A stretch of 30,400 nucleotides of DNA from NCBI GenBank assembly GCA_937871985.1, contig CALMPB010000010.1, forward strand, positions 1-30,400. The letters run 5' to 3'. The stretch is from an uncultured Burkholderiaceae bacterium (GTDB lineage Bacteria; Pseudomonadota; Gammaproteobacteria; Burkholderiales; Burkholderiaceae). This document shows positions 14,730-22,866 of the stretch, in pieces (the first letter of the stretch is position 1; every line of letters begins with the position of its first letter). The notes beneath the pieces are model-generated. The model ran no database searches, had not been told where the DNA came from, and was given only the letters and a program-made list of their open reading frames with translations. Position numbers and translations under genes: made by a program.

Positions 14730-16004
14730 ATGCATATTCTTAATTTGTCCGCGCGGCAAAAGGCTTTGGCAACAATCGTGCTGTCCGCGGCGATGCTCGC
14801 GGCATGCGGCGACAAATCGCAGCACGGCATGGGCGACATGAAGGTGCCGGTAAGCGTGATCACCGTCGAACCCGCCCGCGCGGATATCTATGCGCAATTG
14901 CCGGGCCGCGTCGAGGCCATCAAAGACGCGCAGATCCGGGCCCGGGTCAACGGCATCGTCACCGGCATCCAGTTCCAGCAGGGCAGCGAGGTCAAGGAAG
15001 GCCAGTTGCTGTTTACGATAGATCCCGCTCCGTATCGCGCGGCGCGCGCGCAGGCTTATGCGCAGCTCAAGCGCGCGCAGGCCGATGCGCAAAGCGCGCG
15101 GCTGCTGGCCCAGCGCTATGCCAAGCTCATCGGCGCGCACGCCGTCAGCCAGCAGGACTTCGACAACGCAAAGTCCGCCTCATCGCAGGCGGAAGCCTCG
15201 GTAGCCGCGGCAAAGGCCGCCCTGGAGGCCGCCGATATCGACCTTGGCTATACCAAGGTGGTCTCTCCCATTACCGGCCGCATCGGCAAATCGCTGGTTA
15301 CCGAAGGCGCGCTGGTAAGCGCCACGTCGGCGACGCAGTTGGCGACGGTGCAGCAGATCAATCGCGTCTACGTCGATCTAACCCGCTCCACCACCGAGCT
15401 GGCGAACCTGCGCAAGGCGCTGGCCAGCGGTTCCCTGGTGCAGTTACCCGATGGCTCCGCCAAGGTGCAGGTGGTGCTGGAAGACGGTTCGCGCTACAAC
15501 CACGACGGCAAACTGCTGTTTTCGGGCATTTCCGTCGACCCCTCCACGGGCCAGGTCAATCTGCGCGCCGAGTTCGACAACCCCGAGCAGATTCTTTTGC
15601 CCGGCATGTACGTGCGTGTCAATCTGCCTCAAGGGGTGGATGAAAAAGCGCTGATGGTTCCCACGCAAGCGGTGCAGCGCACCGCCGACGGCCTTAGCAG
15701 TCTGATGGTGGTCAAGAATGATCAGATTACCAACGTGCCGGTCGGCGTAGGCGCCGAAATCAGTGGCAAGTACATCATTACCAAGGGTCTGAACGCTGGC
15801 GATGTCGTCGTCGTCGAAGGCTTCCAGAAAATCCGGCCGGGGGCCAAGGTTCAGGGCATTCCCTGGAAGCAAGGCGCCCAGGCCGGTGCGCCGGGCGCCG
15901 GCGCTCCGGCAGCCGGCGGCGCGGCTGGCAAGGAAGCCGGCCATGCGCCCGGCGCTGAAGCCGGCAAGGACGCGGCTTCCAAGCCGGAGCAGGCCAAAAA
16001 GTAA
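14730..16004 (+). CDS. RND efflux periplasmic adaptor (membrane fusion lipoprotein, AcrA/MexA type)
   Basis: The 424-residue protein has a lipobox LAAC with Cys26, so it is a lipoprotein anchored in the inner membrane facing the periplasm. The MFP order is clear: a barrel-sandwich half (RVEAIKDAQIRARVNGIV), a helical hairpin (about 105-175, rich in Ala, Gln and Lys), the second lipoyl half (DLGYTKVVSPITGRIGKS), then beta-barrel and membrane-proximal parts. It bridges the pump and the outer-membrane channel encoded next. The last 40 or so residues form a low-complexity Ala/Gly/Pro tail with Lys, a common but unexplained feature in betaproteobacterial adaptors. ATG at 14730 is chosen for the lipobox spacing; a GTG at 14691 would translate the leader hairpin. 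Confidence 0.92.
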   Translation: MHILNLSARQKALATIVLSAAMLAACGDKSQHGMGDMKVPVSVITVEPARADIYAQLPGRVEAIKDAQIRARVNGIVTGIQFQQGSEVKEGQLLFTIDPAPYRAARAQAYAQLKRAQADAQSARLLAQRYAKLIGAHAVSQQDFDNAKSASSQAEASVAAAKAALEAADIDLGYTKVVSPITGRIGKSLVTEGALVSATSATQLATVQQINRVYVDLTRSTTELANLRKALASGSLVQLPDGSAKVQVVLEDGSRYNHDGKLLFSGISVDPSTGQVNLRAEFDNPEQILLPGMYVRVNLPQGVDEKALMVPTQAVQRTADGLSSLMVVKNDQITNVPVGVGAEISGKYIITKGLNAGDVVVVEGFQKIRPGAKVQGIPWKQGAQAGAPGAGAPAAGGAAGKEAGHAPGAEAGKDAASKPEQAKK

Positions 16005-16086
16005 GCAGAGTCCCGTCTCTGTATGAACGAATGTTCGGGCGGGCTGATGTCCGCGGTAACGTACTAAAGCACTAAAGTGAGCTCAC

Positions 16087-19000
16087 ATGCCACAGTTTTT
16101 TATTGAAAGGCCTATTTTTGCCTGGGTGGTCGCGTTGGCGATCATGCTGGGCGGCATATTGGCCATTCCCAATATGCCGGTGTCCCAGTATCCCGAAGTG
16201 GCGCCTCCGGCCATTACCATCCAGGCGACGTATCCGGGCGCTTCCGCGGAAGACGTGTCCGAATCGGTGGCCAGCATCATCGAAAACCAGTTGAACGGCG
16301 CCAAGGGGCTTTTGTACTACGAATCGGTCAGCGACTCCTATGGGCAGGCGGAAATCACCGCCACGTTCGCACCGGGCACGGATCCCGATCTGGCGCAGGT
16401 CGATGTGCAGAACCGCATCTCCAACGTAACGGCCAAGCTGCCGGAAGCCGTGACGAAACAGGGTCTGCAGGTTCGGCAAAGCAATTCGAACTTCCTGCTG
16501 GTGGCCACCATGTCGTCGACCGACGGGTCGCTGGATCAGACCGCGCTGGCCGACTACATTACCCGCAACGTGCAAAATGCCGTTTCGCGGGTGCCTGGCG
16601 TGGGCAAGTTCCAGCTGTTCGCGGCGCCGCGCGCCATGCGCATCTGGGTGGATCCCGACAAGCTTGTGGGCTACGGGCTGAGCATGGCCCAGGTCAATGC
16701 CGCGGTCGCCAAACAAAACACGCTCATCTCGGCGGGCATCATCGGCGCGCCGCCCAACCCCGACAGCCAGCGCGTTACCGCGCCTATCGTCGTCAACGGC
16801 CAGTTGTCCAGCGTCAAAGACTTTGAAAACATCGTCCTGCGCTCCAACGTCGATGGCTCCCGTGTGACGGTCGGCGATGTGGCGCGGGTGGAAATCGGCT
16901 CGGACTCCTATCAGTTCGGGGCGCGTCTTAACGGCAAGCCTACCGCGGCTTTCGCCATCTCGCTGGCCGCCAACGCCAATGCCTTGTCCACCGCTCAAGG
17001 GGTCAAGGAAAAAATGAAGGAGCTGTCGGCCTACTTCCCGGGCAACATCACCTATTCCATTCCCTACGACACAACGCCCTATGTGCAGATATCGATCGAG
17101 CAGGTGGTGCACACGTTGTTCGAAGCCATGGTGCTGGTGTTCATCGTGATGTTCGTCTTCCTGCAGAACGTACGCTATACGCTGATTCCCGCATTGGTGG
17201 TGCCCATTGCCATCCTTGGGGCGTTCGCCGTGATGCTGGCTTTGGGCTTTTCCATCAATGTGCTGACCATGTTCGCCATGGTGCTGGCCATTGGTATTCT
17301 CGTCGATGACGCCATTGTGGTGGTCGAGAACGTCGAGCGCATCATGGTCGAGGAAGGCCTGCCGCCGCGCGAAGCCACCAAGAAGGCCATGCCGCAGATC
17401 ACCGGAGCCGTGGTCGGCATGACCCTGGTATTGGCCACGGTGTTCCTGCCGCTGGGGTTCATGAGCGGTTCGGTTGGCGTCATCTACCGCCAGTTTTCCA
17501 TGGCCATGGCGGTATCCATTTTCTTCTCGGGCTTTTTGGCGCTTACTTTCACCCCCGCGCTGTGCGCCACCATACTCAAGCCCATACCCAAGGGCCACCA
17601 TGAAACCAAAAAGGGGTTTTTCGGCTGGTTCAACAAGTCGTTCGATCGGGTTACCAGCAGATACGAAGGCTGGGTCGGCCGCAGCCTGAAGCGCAGCGGG
17701 CGCATGATGTTCATATATTTGCTGCTGCTGATCGTGCTGGGCGTCATGTACTTCCGCCTGCCCACGGGCTTCCTGCCCGAGGAAGACCAGGGTTACATCA
17801 TTTCCAATATCGAGTTGCCGGCTGGCTCCACCGCCAACCGGACCATCGAGACCATCGAAAAGGTCGAGCAGTTCTACATGAAGCAGCCCCAGGTTGCCAA
17901 TGTCCTGACGGTGCAGGGTTTCAGCTTCAACGGCAACGGCCTGAATGCCGCCATTGCTTTTGTGCCGCTCAAGGACTTTTCCGAACGCAAGGGAGCCGCC
18001 AACTCCGCCCAGGCCCTGGCTGCCAAGGCAAACCAGCAATTGTTGTTCGGCTTGCCCGACTCCATGGTTTTCTCGGTGGTGCCTCCGGCCATTTCATCGT
18101 TGGGGAACGCGGCGGGCTTCGACATGAGGCTGGAAGACCGGGGCGGCGTCGGGCATGACGCCTTGATGGCGGGCACTCAGCAGCTATTGCAAATGGCTGC
18201 GAAAAACCCGATCCTGGCCAATACCCGCATCACCGGCCTGAGCGCCGGCTCCCAACTCGACCTGACCATCGACCGGGAGAAGGCCGCGGCCCTTGGCGTC
18301 GACTTCAGCGAAGTCTCCACCTTGATCGCCACGGCTCTCGGTTCGTCGTATGTCGCCCAGTTTCCCAATATGGGCTGGGTGCAGAACGTCTGGGTGCAGG
18401 CCGACGCACAGCACCGCATGAACGTCGACGACATCATGAAGCTCAATGCCGTCAACAGCAGCGGCCAGCCTGTTCCCTTGTCCTCGTTCGTCAAGGCCGA
18501 GTGGAAGCAGGGGCCCGTGCAGGTCGTGCGCTACAACAGCTACGAGTCCGTCCGCATCGGCGGCTCCGCCGCGCCCGGCTATTCCACCGGCCAGGCCATG
18601 GCCGAAATGGAAAAGCTGGTCGCCCAGCTTCCCGCGGGCTTCGGCCATGAGTGGACCGGGCTTTCCTACCAGGAAAAGCAGGCGGGCAGCCAGTCGGTCA
18701 TTCTTTTGGGGCTGGCCATGCTGGTCGTCTTCATGCTGCTGGCCGCCTTGTATGAAAGCTGGGCGATTCCGCTTTCCGTCATGCTGATGGTGCCTTTGGG
18801 CATGCTGGGCGCCGTGGCGCTCGTGTCCGCGCTGGGCATGTCCAACGATGTGTACTTCCAGGTGGGCATGATCACGGTCATGGGGCTGGCGGCCAAGAAC
18901 GCGATTCTTATCGTGGAATTCGCCAAGGACACCTACGCGCAGGGGGCGAACATCTTCGATGCCACGATCGAAGCGGCGCGCTTGCGGTTCCGTCCGATCC

Positions 19001-19290
19001 TCATGACCTCGTTCGCGTTCATTCTGGGCGTGGTGCCGCTGGCCATCGCCACCGGCGCCAGCCATGCAAGCCAGAACGCGGTGGGTCTGGGGGTGCTGGG
19101 CGGCATGCTGGCGGCCACTCCGCTGGCCATGCTGTTCGTGCCCACCTTCTTCGTCGTCGTGCTGTCCTTGTTCAAGACCAAGCCCAAGCTGACAGGCGCT
19201 CATGCGCACATGGCGCCGCTGACCAAGGTTCATCACGCACAGCCCAATCAATCGGAGCCCCATACGCCTGAAGACGGGGGACAAGCATGA
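16087..19290 (+). CDS. RND multidrug efflux pump, HAE1 family (AcrB/MexB type)
   Basis: The 1067-residue protein starts MPQFFIERPIFAWVVALAIM, the standard HAE1 N-terminus, and has the two-fold layout of twelve membrane helices and two large periplasmic loops. The proton-relay pair Asp407/Asp408 falls in GILVDDAIVVVENVER at the same numbering as AcrB, and the relay Lys lies in GLAAKNAILIVEFAKD of the tenth helix. It exports drugs, dyes, detergents or organic compounds by proton antiport as a trimer in the inner membrane. Eighty-two bases separate it from the adaptor; a palindrome GTGAGCTCAC touches its ATG. The C-terminal tail carries several His residues (HAHMAPLTKVHH). Substrate range cannot be read from sequence alone. 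Confidence 0.95.
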   Translation: MPQFFIERPIFAWVVALAIMLGGILAIPNMPVSQYPEVAPPAITIQATYPGASAEDVSESVASIIENQLNGAKGLLYYESVSDSYGQAEITATFAPGTDPDLAQVDVQNRISNVTAKLPEAVTKQGLQVRQSNSNFLLVATMSSTDGSLDQTALADYITRNVQNAVSRVPGVGKFQLFAAPRAMRIWVDPDKLVGYGLSMAQVNAAVAKQNTLISAGIIGAPPNPDSQRVTAPIVVNGQLSSVKDFENIVLRSNVDGSRVTVGDVARVEIGSDSYQFGARLNGKPTAAFAISLAANANALSTAQGVKEKMKELSAYFPGNITYSIPYDTTPYVQISIEQVVHTLFEAMVLVFIVMFVFLQNVRYTLIPALVVPIAILGAFAVMLALGFSINVLTMFAMVLAIGILVDDAIVVVENVERIMVEEGLPPREATKKAMPQITGAVVGMTLVLATVFLPLGFMSGSVGVIYRQFSMAMAVSIFFSGFLALTFTPALCATILKPIPKGHHETKKGFFGWFNKSFDRVTSRYEGWVGRSLKRSGRMMFIYLLLLIVLGVMYFRLPTGFLPEEDQGYIISNIELPAGSTANRTIETIEKVEQFYMKQPQVANVLTVQGFSFNGNGLNAAIAFVPLKDFSERKGAANSAQALAAKANQQLLFGLPDSMVFSVVPPAISSLGNAAGFDMRLEDRGGVGHDALMAGTQQLLQMAAKNPILANTRITGLSAGSQLDLTIDREKAAALGVDFSEVSTLIATALGSSYVAQFPNMGWVQNVWVQADAQHRMNVDDIMKLNAVNSSGQPVPLSSFVKAEWKQGPVQVVRYNSYESVRIGGSAAPGYSTGQAMAEMEKLVAQLPAGFGHEWTGLSYQEKQAGSQSVILLGLAMLVVFMLLAALYESWAIPLSVMLMVPLGMLGAVALVSALGMSNDVYFQVGMITVMGLAAKNAILIVEFAKDTYAQGANIFDATIEAARLRFRPILMTSFAFILGVVPLAIATGASHASQNAVGLGVLGGMLAATPLAMLFVPTFFVVVLSLFKTKPKLTGAHAHMAPLTKVHHAQPNQSEPHTPEDGGQA

Positions 19291-20759
19291 GTCAACGATA
19301 TTTTCGATTAACGGCATTGTCCCTGGCCGCAACGCTGGCCCTGGCTGGCTGCTCACTGGCGCCGCGCTATGAACGCCCGGCGGCTCCGGTGCCTGCCCAG
19401 TACCCCGATCAGCTTCAGCCGGACGCCGCGAAGTCGGCAACCAGCGTGGCGGTCACGGCCGACCTGGGCTGGCGCGAATTTTTCCGCGATCCGCGCCTGC
19501 TGGCGTTGATTGAGCTGTCGCTCAAGAACAATCGCGACATGCGCATCGCCGTCGAGCGCGTGCAGGAAGCGCGCGCCCAGTTTGGCATTCAGCAAAGCGA
19601 CCGCCTGCCTACGATAGGTATCGGCGCAAATGGGCAGGTGCAGCACACTCCCGAGAACATGCGCTCTTCCTCCGACGCGCCCGCCGTGTCGCGTTCGTAC
19701 CAGGCAGGCATCGGCACGACGTCGTTTGAGCTGGATTTCTTCGGCCGGGTCAAGAGCCTGACCGAGGCAGCTTATCAGCAGTATCTGTCGACCGAGCAGG
19801 CGCAACGCACGGTGCATATAAGCCTGGTCGCCCAGGTGGCGGAAGCGTATTTTTCGCTGCGCACCGCGCAGCTGCAGCAAGAGCTTGTGCAAAAAACGCT
19901 GAAATCGCGCCAGGCCTCCTACGACCTGGTCAAGCAGCGCTACGATCTGGGCGTGGCGGGTGCGCTCGATCTGTACCAGGCCAAGACCCAGGTCGATACA
20001 GCGCGGGCCGATCTGCAAAGCGCCAGACGCGCGCAGGCGCAGGCGGGCAATGCGCTGCAGTTGCTCGTCGGCGAGCCGCTGCCGGCCGACTTGCCGGCGG
20101 GTGCGCCGTTCGGCAAGGATCAACTGGTGGCTTCGGTGCCGGCCGGGCTGCCGTCCGAACTGCTGACGCGCCGGCCCGACATCATGGGCGCCGAGCACGA
20201 CCTGATGGGCGCCAATGCCAATATCGGCGCCGCCCGCGCGGCGTTCTTTCCCAATATATCCATCACTGGCCTGTTGGGGTTCGCCAGCCCCGCGCTGGGC
20301 GGCCTGTTCACCGGCGACCAGCGCTTCTGGTCGTTTACGCCGCAACTGACCATGCCGATATTCTCGGGCGGGGTCAGCGGCAATCTGGATCTGGCCAAGG
20401 CGCGCAAGAATATTGCCGTCGCGCAGTACGAAAAAACCATCCAGACGGCTTTCCGGGAAGTGGCCGATGCCCTGGCGGGCGAAGCGACTTATACGGCGCA
20501 GCTGGATGCCTTGCGTTCGCTGGAGGATGCTTCGCTGAAGTCCCTGGAGGTGGCTCAAATGCGCTACGACAACGGCATCGACAGCTTCCTGCAGGTACAG
20601 ACCTCCGAAATCTCCCTGTACACTGCCCAACAGCAGTTCCTGCAGGCCGGGCTGAATTCCCTGAGCAATCGGGTCGAACTATACAAGGCCCTTGGCGGGG
20701 GCTGGCTGGAAAACTCGGCCCAGGCGAGCGCGGCGCCCGCACCGGGCCAGGGCGGCTAG
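19287..20759 (+). CDS. Outer-membrane efflux channel lipoprotein (OprM/NodT family)
   Basis: The 490-residue protein has a signal peptide with lipobox LAGC (Cys22), then the duplicated TolC-like domain: DLGWREFFRDPRLLALIELSL in the first repeat and RRPDIMGAEHDLMGANANIGAARAAFFP in the second, each followed by long amphipathic helices. These proteins form trimeric channels through the outer membrane and periplasm and dock on the adaptor of the same operon. ATG at 19287 overlaps the pump stop in ATGA, so synthesis is coupled. About 30 bases and no clear terminator separate it from pdxJ. No TetR, MarR or two-component regulator gene adjoins the efflux operon. Confidence 0.94.
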   Translation: MSQRYFRLTALSLAATLALAGCSLAPRYERPAAPVPAQYPDQLQPDAAKSATSVAVTADLGWREFFRDPRLLALIELSLKNNRDMRIAVERVQEARAQFGIQQSDRLPTIGIGANGQVQHTPENMRSSSDAPAVSRSYQAGIGTTSFELDFFGRVKSLTEAAYQQYLSTEQAQRTVHISLVAQVAEAYFSLRTAQLQQELVQKTLKSRQASYDLVKQRYDLGVAGALDLYQAKTQVDTARADLQSARRAQAQAGNALQLLVGEPLPADLPAGAPFGKDQLVASVPAGLPSELLTRRPDIMGAEHDLMGANANIGAARAAFFPNISITGLLGFASPALGGLFTGDQRFWSFTPQLTMPIFSGGVSGNLDLAKARKNIAVAQYEKTIQTAFREVADALAGEATYTAQLDALRSLEDASLKSLEVAQMRYDNGIDSFLQVQTSEISLYTAQQQFLQAGLNSLSNRVELYKALGGGWLENSAQASAAPAPGQGG

Positions 20760-20789
20760 CCGCGGTTCGTGGAATGAAAAGGCATGCTG

Positions 20790-21518
20790 ATGATTGAGCT
20801 TGGTGTGAATATTGATCATGTGGCGACGCTGCGCCAGCAGCGTTTTACCGTGTATCCCGATCCGGTCGAAGCGGCCGTTCGCGCCGAAGAGGCGGGGGCC
20901 GACGCCATTACCTTGCATTTGCGCGAAGATCGCCGCCATATCCAGGATGCCGACGTGGCCGCCATCCGGCCCAAGCTGCGCACGCGCATGAACCTGGAAT
21001 GCGCCATCACGCCGGAAATGCTTGCCATCGCGTGCCGGATCAAGCCCGACGACGTCTGCCTGGTTCCCGAAAAGCGCAGTGAGCTCACCACCGAGGGCGG
21101 GCTCGACGTTGCCGGGCATTTCGATGCCGTGAAATCAGCGGTGGGGCAATTGCACGATGCCGGCATACGAGTCTCCCTGTTCATCGATCCCGACCCCGCT
21201 CAAATCGACGCGGCCGTCCGCTGCGGTAGCACGGTCATCGAACTGCATACCGGCGCATTCGCCGACGCCGCCGGCGATGCGGCCGGGCAAGAACTCGAGC
21301 GCATACGCCGGGGCGTAACGCATGGCATAAGCAGCGGCTTGCGCGTCAATGCGGGACACGGCCTGCATTACGGCAATGTCCAGGACATCGCCCGCATTCC
21401 CGGCGTTTCCGAGCTCAACATTGGTCACGCCATCGTGGCGCGCGCGGTGTTCGATGGCTGGGAAAAAGCGGTGCGCGACATGAAAGCCCTCATGGTGGCC
21501 GCCGTGCGCCCATCCTGA
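20790..21518 (+). CDS. pdxJ: Pyridoxine 5'-phosphate synthase
   Basis: The 242-residue protein starts [18 protein letters not shown] and keeps the family segments [12 protein letters not shown] with its catalytic His, [11 protein letters not shown] with the catalytic Glu, [18 protein letters not shown], and [13 protein letters not shown] with the second active-site His. PdxJ condenses 1-deoxyxylulose 5-phosphate with 3-amino-2-oxopropyl phosphate to form pyridoxine 5'-phosphate in vitamin B6 synthesis. ATG at 20790 is preferred because AAAAGG is 7 bases before it; an ATG at 20784 is only one base from that site. In many proteobacteria acpS follows pdxJ; here a nitroreductase does. It may share a message with the efflux operon, given the short gap. 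Confidence 0.95.
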   Translation: MIELGVNIDHVATLRQQRFTVYPDPVEAAVRAEEAGADAITLHLREDRRHIQDADVAAIRPKLRTRMNLECAITPEMLAIACRIKPDDVCLVPEKRSELTTEGGLDVAGHFDAVKSAVGQLHDAGIRVSLFIDPDPAQIDAAVRCGSTVIELHTGAFADAAGDAAGQELERIRRGVTHGISSGLRVNAGHGLHYGNVQDIARIPGVSELNIGHAIVARAVFDGWEKAVRDMKALMVAAVRPS

Positions 21519-21522
21519 TTTC

Positions 21523-21592
21523 ACGGCGTCGTCAAACGCACGCCTCTGTGCCGTTTTTTTGCATGGCCGCCTTCGGCGGCTTCGACGTTTTT
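21523..21592 (+). terminator. Terminator-like hairpins after pdxJ
   Basis: Two structures follow pdxJ: ACGGC (21523-21527) pairing with GCCGT (21550-21554) before seven T, with a large internal loop, and a tight GCCGCC-TTC-GGCGGC stem (21566-21580) followed by five T at 21588. Either could end pdxJ transcription before the nitroreductase gene. Partial read-through is possible. Confidence 0.5.
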
Positions 21593-21608
21593 CCTGGCAA
21601 GGAGATGT

Positions 21609-22184
21609 ATGTCCACAGCACCTATCGATTACCTGCTTTCACGCCGCTCGGTCAAGTTCGTGCAGTCGCCGGCTCCGGACGACGCGGATCTGGCCCGGAT
21701 CCTGCAGGCGGGCATGTCGGCGCCCGATCACGGCAAGCTCCAGCCCTGGCGCTTCAAGCTGATTCGCGGCGAGGCCATCCTGCGTCTGGCGGAGCTGGTG
21801 TTCGCGGCTAGTGAGCGGGCGGGGCGGCCGCTGGCGGCCGAAAAAATCGCCGCCAATCGGGCCTGGCTGGGCAAAGTGCCGTTGCTGATCGCGTTGGCTT
21901 GCCGCATCGATCACTCCAACACCAAGATCCCTGAGCACGAGCGCATGCTGGCCGTGGGCGCCGCCGTCACCAATATGCTCAACGCGGCGCACATGCTGGG
22001 TTACGGGGCCTACTGGAGCACAGGCCTGGGCACGTATGTGGACGAGGTGAACGAGGCGCTGGGCTTCGACGGTCTGGACTACCGCTTTTTGGGCTATCTG
22101 GCCCTGGGAACCCCTGCGCAGGCGACCGAGCCCGCGGCCAGGCCCGACCACAAGGCCTTTGTGTCCGAATGGACGGGCGAGTGA
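21609..22184 (+). CDS. Nitroreductase-family protein, YdjA-like
   Basis: The 191-residue protein is of the short nitroreductase type. RRSVKF (12-17) is the usual FMN-contact segment near the N-terminus, followed by SAPDHGKLQPWRFKLI (36-51), NAAHMLGYGAYWSTG (122-136) and LGYLALGTPAQ near the end, as in E. coli YdjA. Family members bind FMN and reduce nitro compounds or quinones with NAD(P)H; the natural substrate is generally unknown. An AAGGAG site lies 4 bases before ATG. It has its own upstream hairpins and ends directly in an intrinsic terminator, so it may be a single-gene unit or the tail of a pdxJ transcript. No regulator is adjacent. Confidence 0.9.
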   Translation: MSTAPIDYLLSRRSVKFVQSPAPDDADLARILQAGMSAPDHGKLQPWRFKLIRGEAILRLAELVFAASERAGRPLAAEKIAANRAWLGKVPLLIALACRIDHSNTKIPEHERMLAVGAAVTNMLNAAHMLGYGAYWSTGLGTYVDEVNEALGFDGLDYRFLGYLALGTPAQATEPAARPDHKAFVSEWTGE

Positions 22185-22207
22185 GCAGCGTGGGGGCTGC
22201 TTTTTTT
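22184..22207 (+). terminator. Intrinsic terminator after the nitroreductase gene
   Basis: AGCAGC and GCTGCT form a perfect 6-pair stem around a GTGGGG loop, followed by six further T. It begins at the last base of the nitroreductase stop codon. It lies between convergent genes, but the T run is only on the plus side. Confidence 0.8.
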
Positions 22208-22214
22208 CGCGGGA

Positions 22215-22856
22215 CTACTTCAACAAGGACTGGACGCCGGCGGTAATGGCCTGGACGGAGTTGGCGTCGGAGGCCAGGAGGCGCGCGCGGCCGTCGGGGT
22301 CGAAGATGTATACGCCGCGCCCGTGCGCGACTTCGTAGTTTTCGGTGTCGCCGGCCTTGGGTTTTTCGATCTGGTAGGCGACCCGGTAGCGGCGGGCGAC
22401 GTCGGCGATCTGCCGGGGCGTGCCGGTCAGGCCCACGGCGTTCTTGCCGAACACATTCACGTAAGTCTGCAGCTTGTCGGGCGTGTCGCGATGCGGGTCG
22501 ACGCTGACGAACACGATTCTTGCCTTGTCGGCGTCGCCGCCCAGGTTTTGCATGACCTGCGCCAATTGAGCCATGGTCGTCGGGCAGATGTCGGGGCAAC
22601 TGGCATAGCCGAAAAACAGCATGACCACCTTGCCCTTGAAGTCGTCCTGGGTCACGGTTTTGCCGCCGGCGCCGTTCAGCGTGAAGCGCAGGTCGGGCAG
22701 AAATCCTCTGACATGATGGATGGCGTTGTCGCCGGTTTTTTGGGTGCTTTCCAGCGCCGCGGCGGAGGAGTCCGTGGCGGGGATATTCGCGGCCTGGGCC
22801 GATGCGCACGCAAGCAGCGCCGCTACGGCCCAGCCCAGGTGCCGAAAAATACGCAT
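22215..22856 (-). CDS. SCO1/SenC-family copper chaperone
   Basis: The 213-residue protein has a signal peptide or membrane anchor ending around AQAAN (residue 20-24), then a thioredoxin-like fold with CPDIC (Cys87, Cys91) and a distal His178 in EVAHGRGVYIFDP, the three copper ligands of SCO proteins. FFGYASCPDICPTTMAQL and VFVSVDPHRDTPDKL are typical. SCO proteins deliver copper to the CuA site of cytochrome c oxidase in the periplasm, or act as thiol redox proteins. No oxidase gene is near; instead it ends a cluster starting with a sensor kinase. An AAGGAG site precedes ATG at 22856, and only 10 bases separate it from the oligopeptidase gene. Confidence 0.92.
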   Translation of the reverse strand: MRIFRHLGWAVAALLACASAQAANIPATDSSAAALESTQKTGDNAIHHVRGFLPDLRFTLNGAGGKTVTQDDFKGKVVMLFFGYASCPDICPTTMAQLAQVMQNLGGDADKARIVFVSVDPHRDTPDKLQTYVNVFGKNAVGLTGTPRQIADVARRYRVAYQIEKPKAGDTENYEVAHGRGVYIFDPDGRARLLASDANSVQAITAGVQSLLK

Positions 22857-22866
22857 GATCCGCTCC

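Noticed and set aside
16072..18039. A 655-codon open frame antisense to the RND pump
   Set aside because: Rich in His, Gly and Arg with no family features; it is the complement of well-conserved pump codons.
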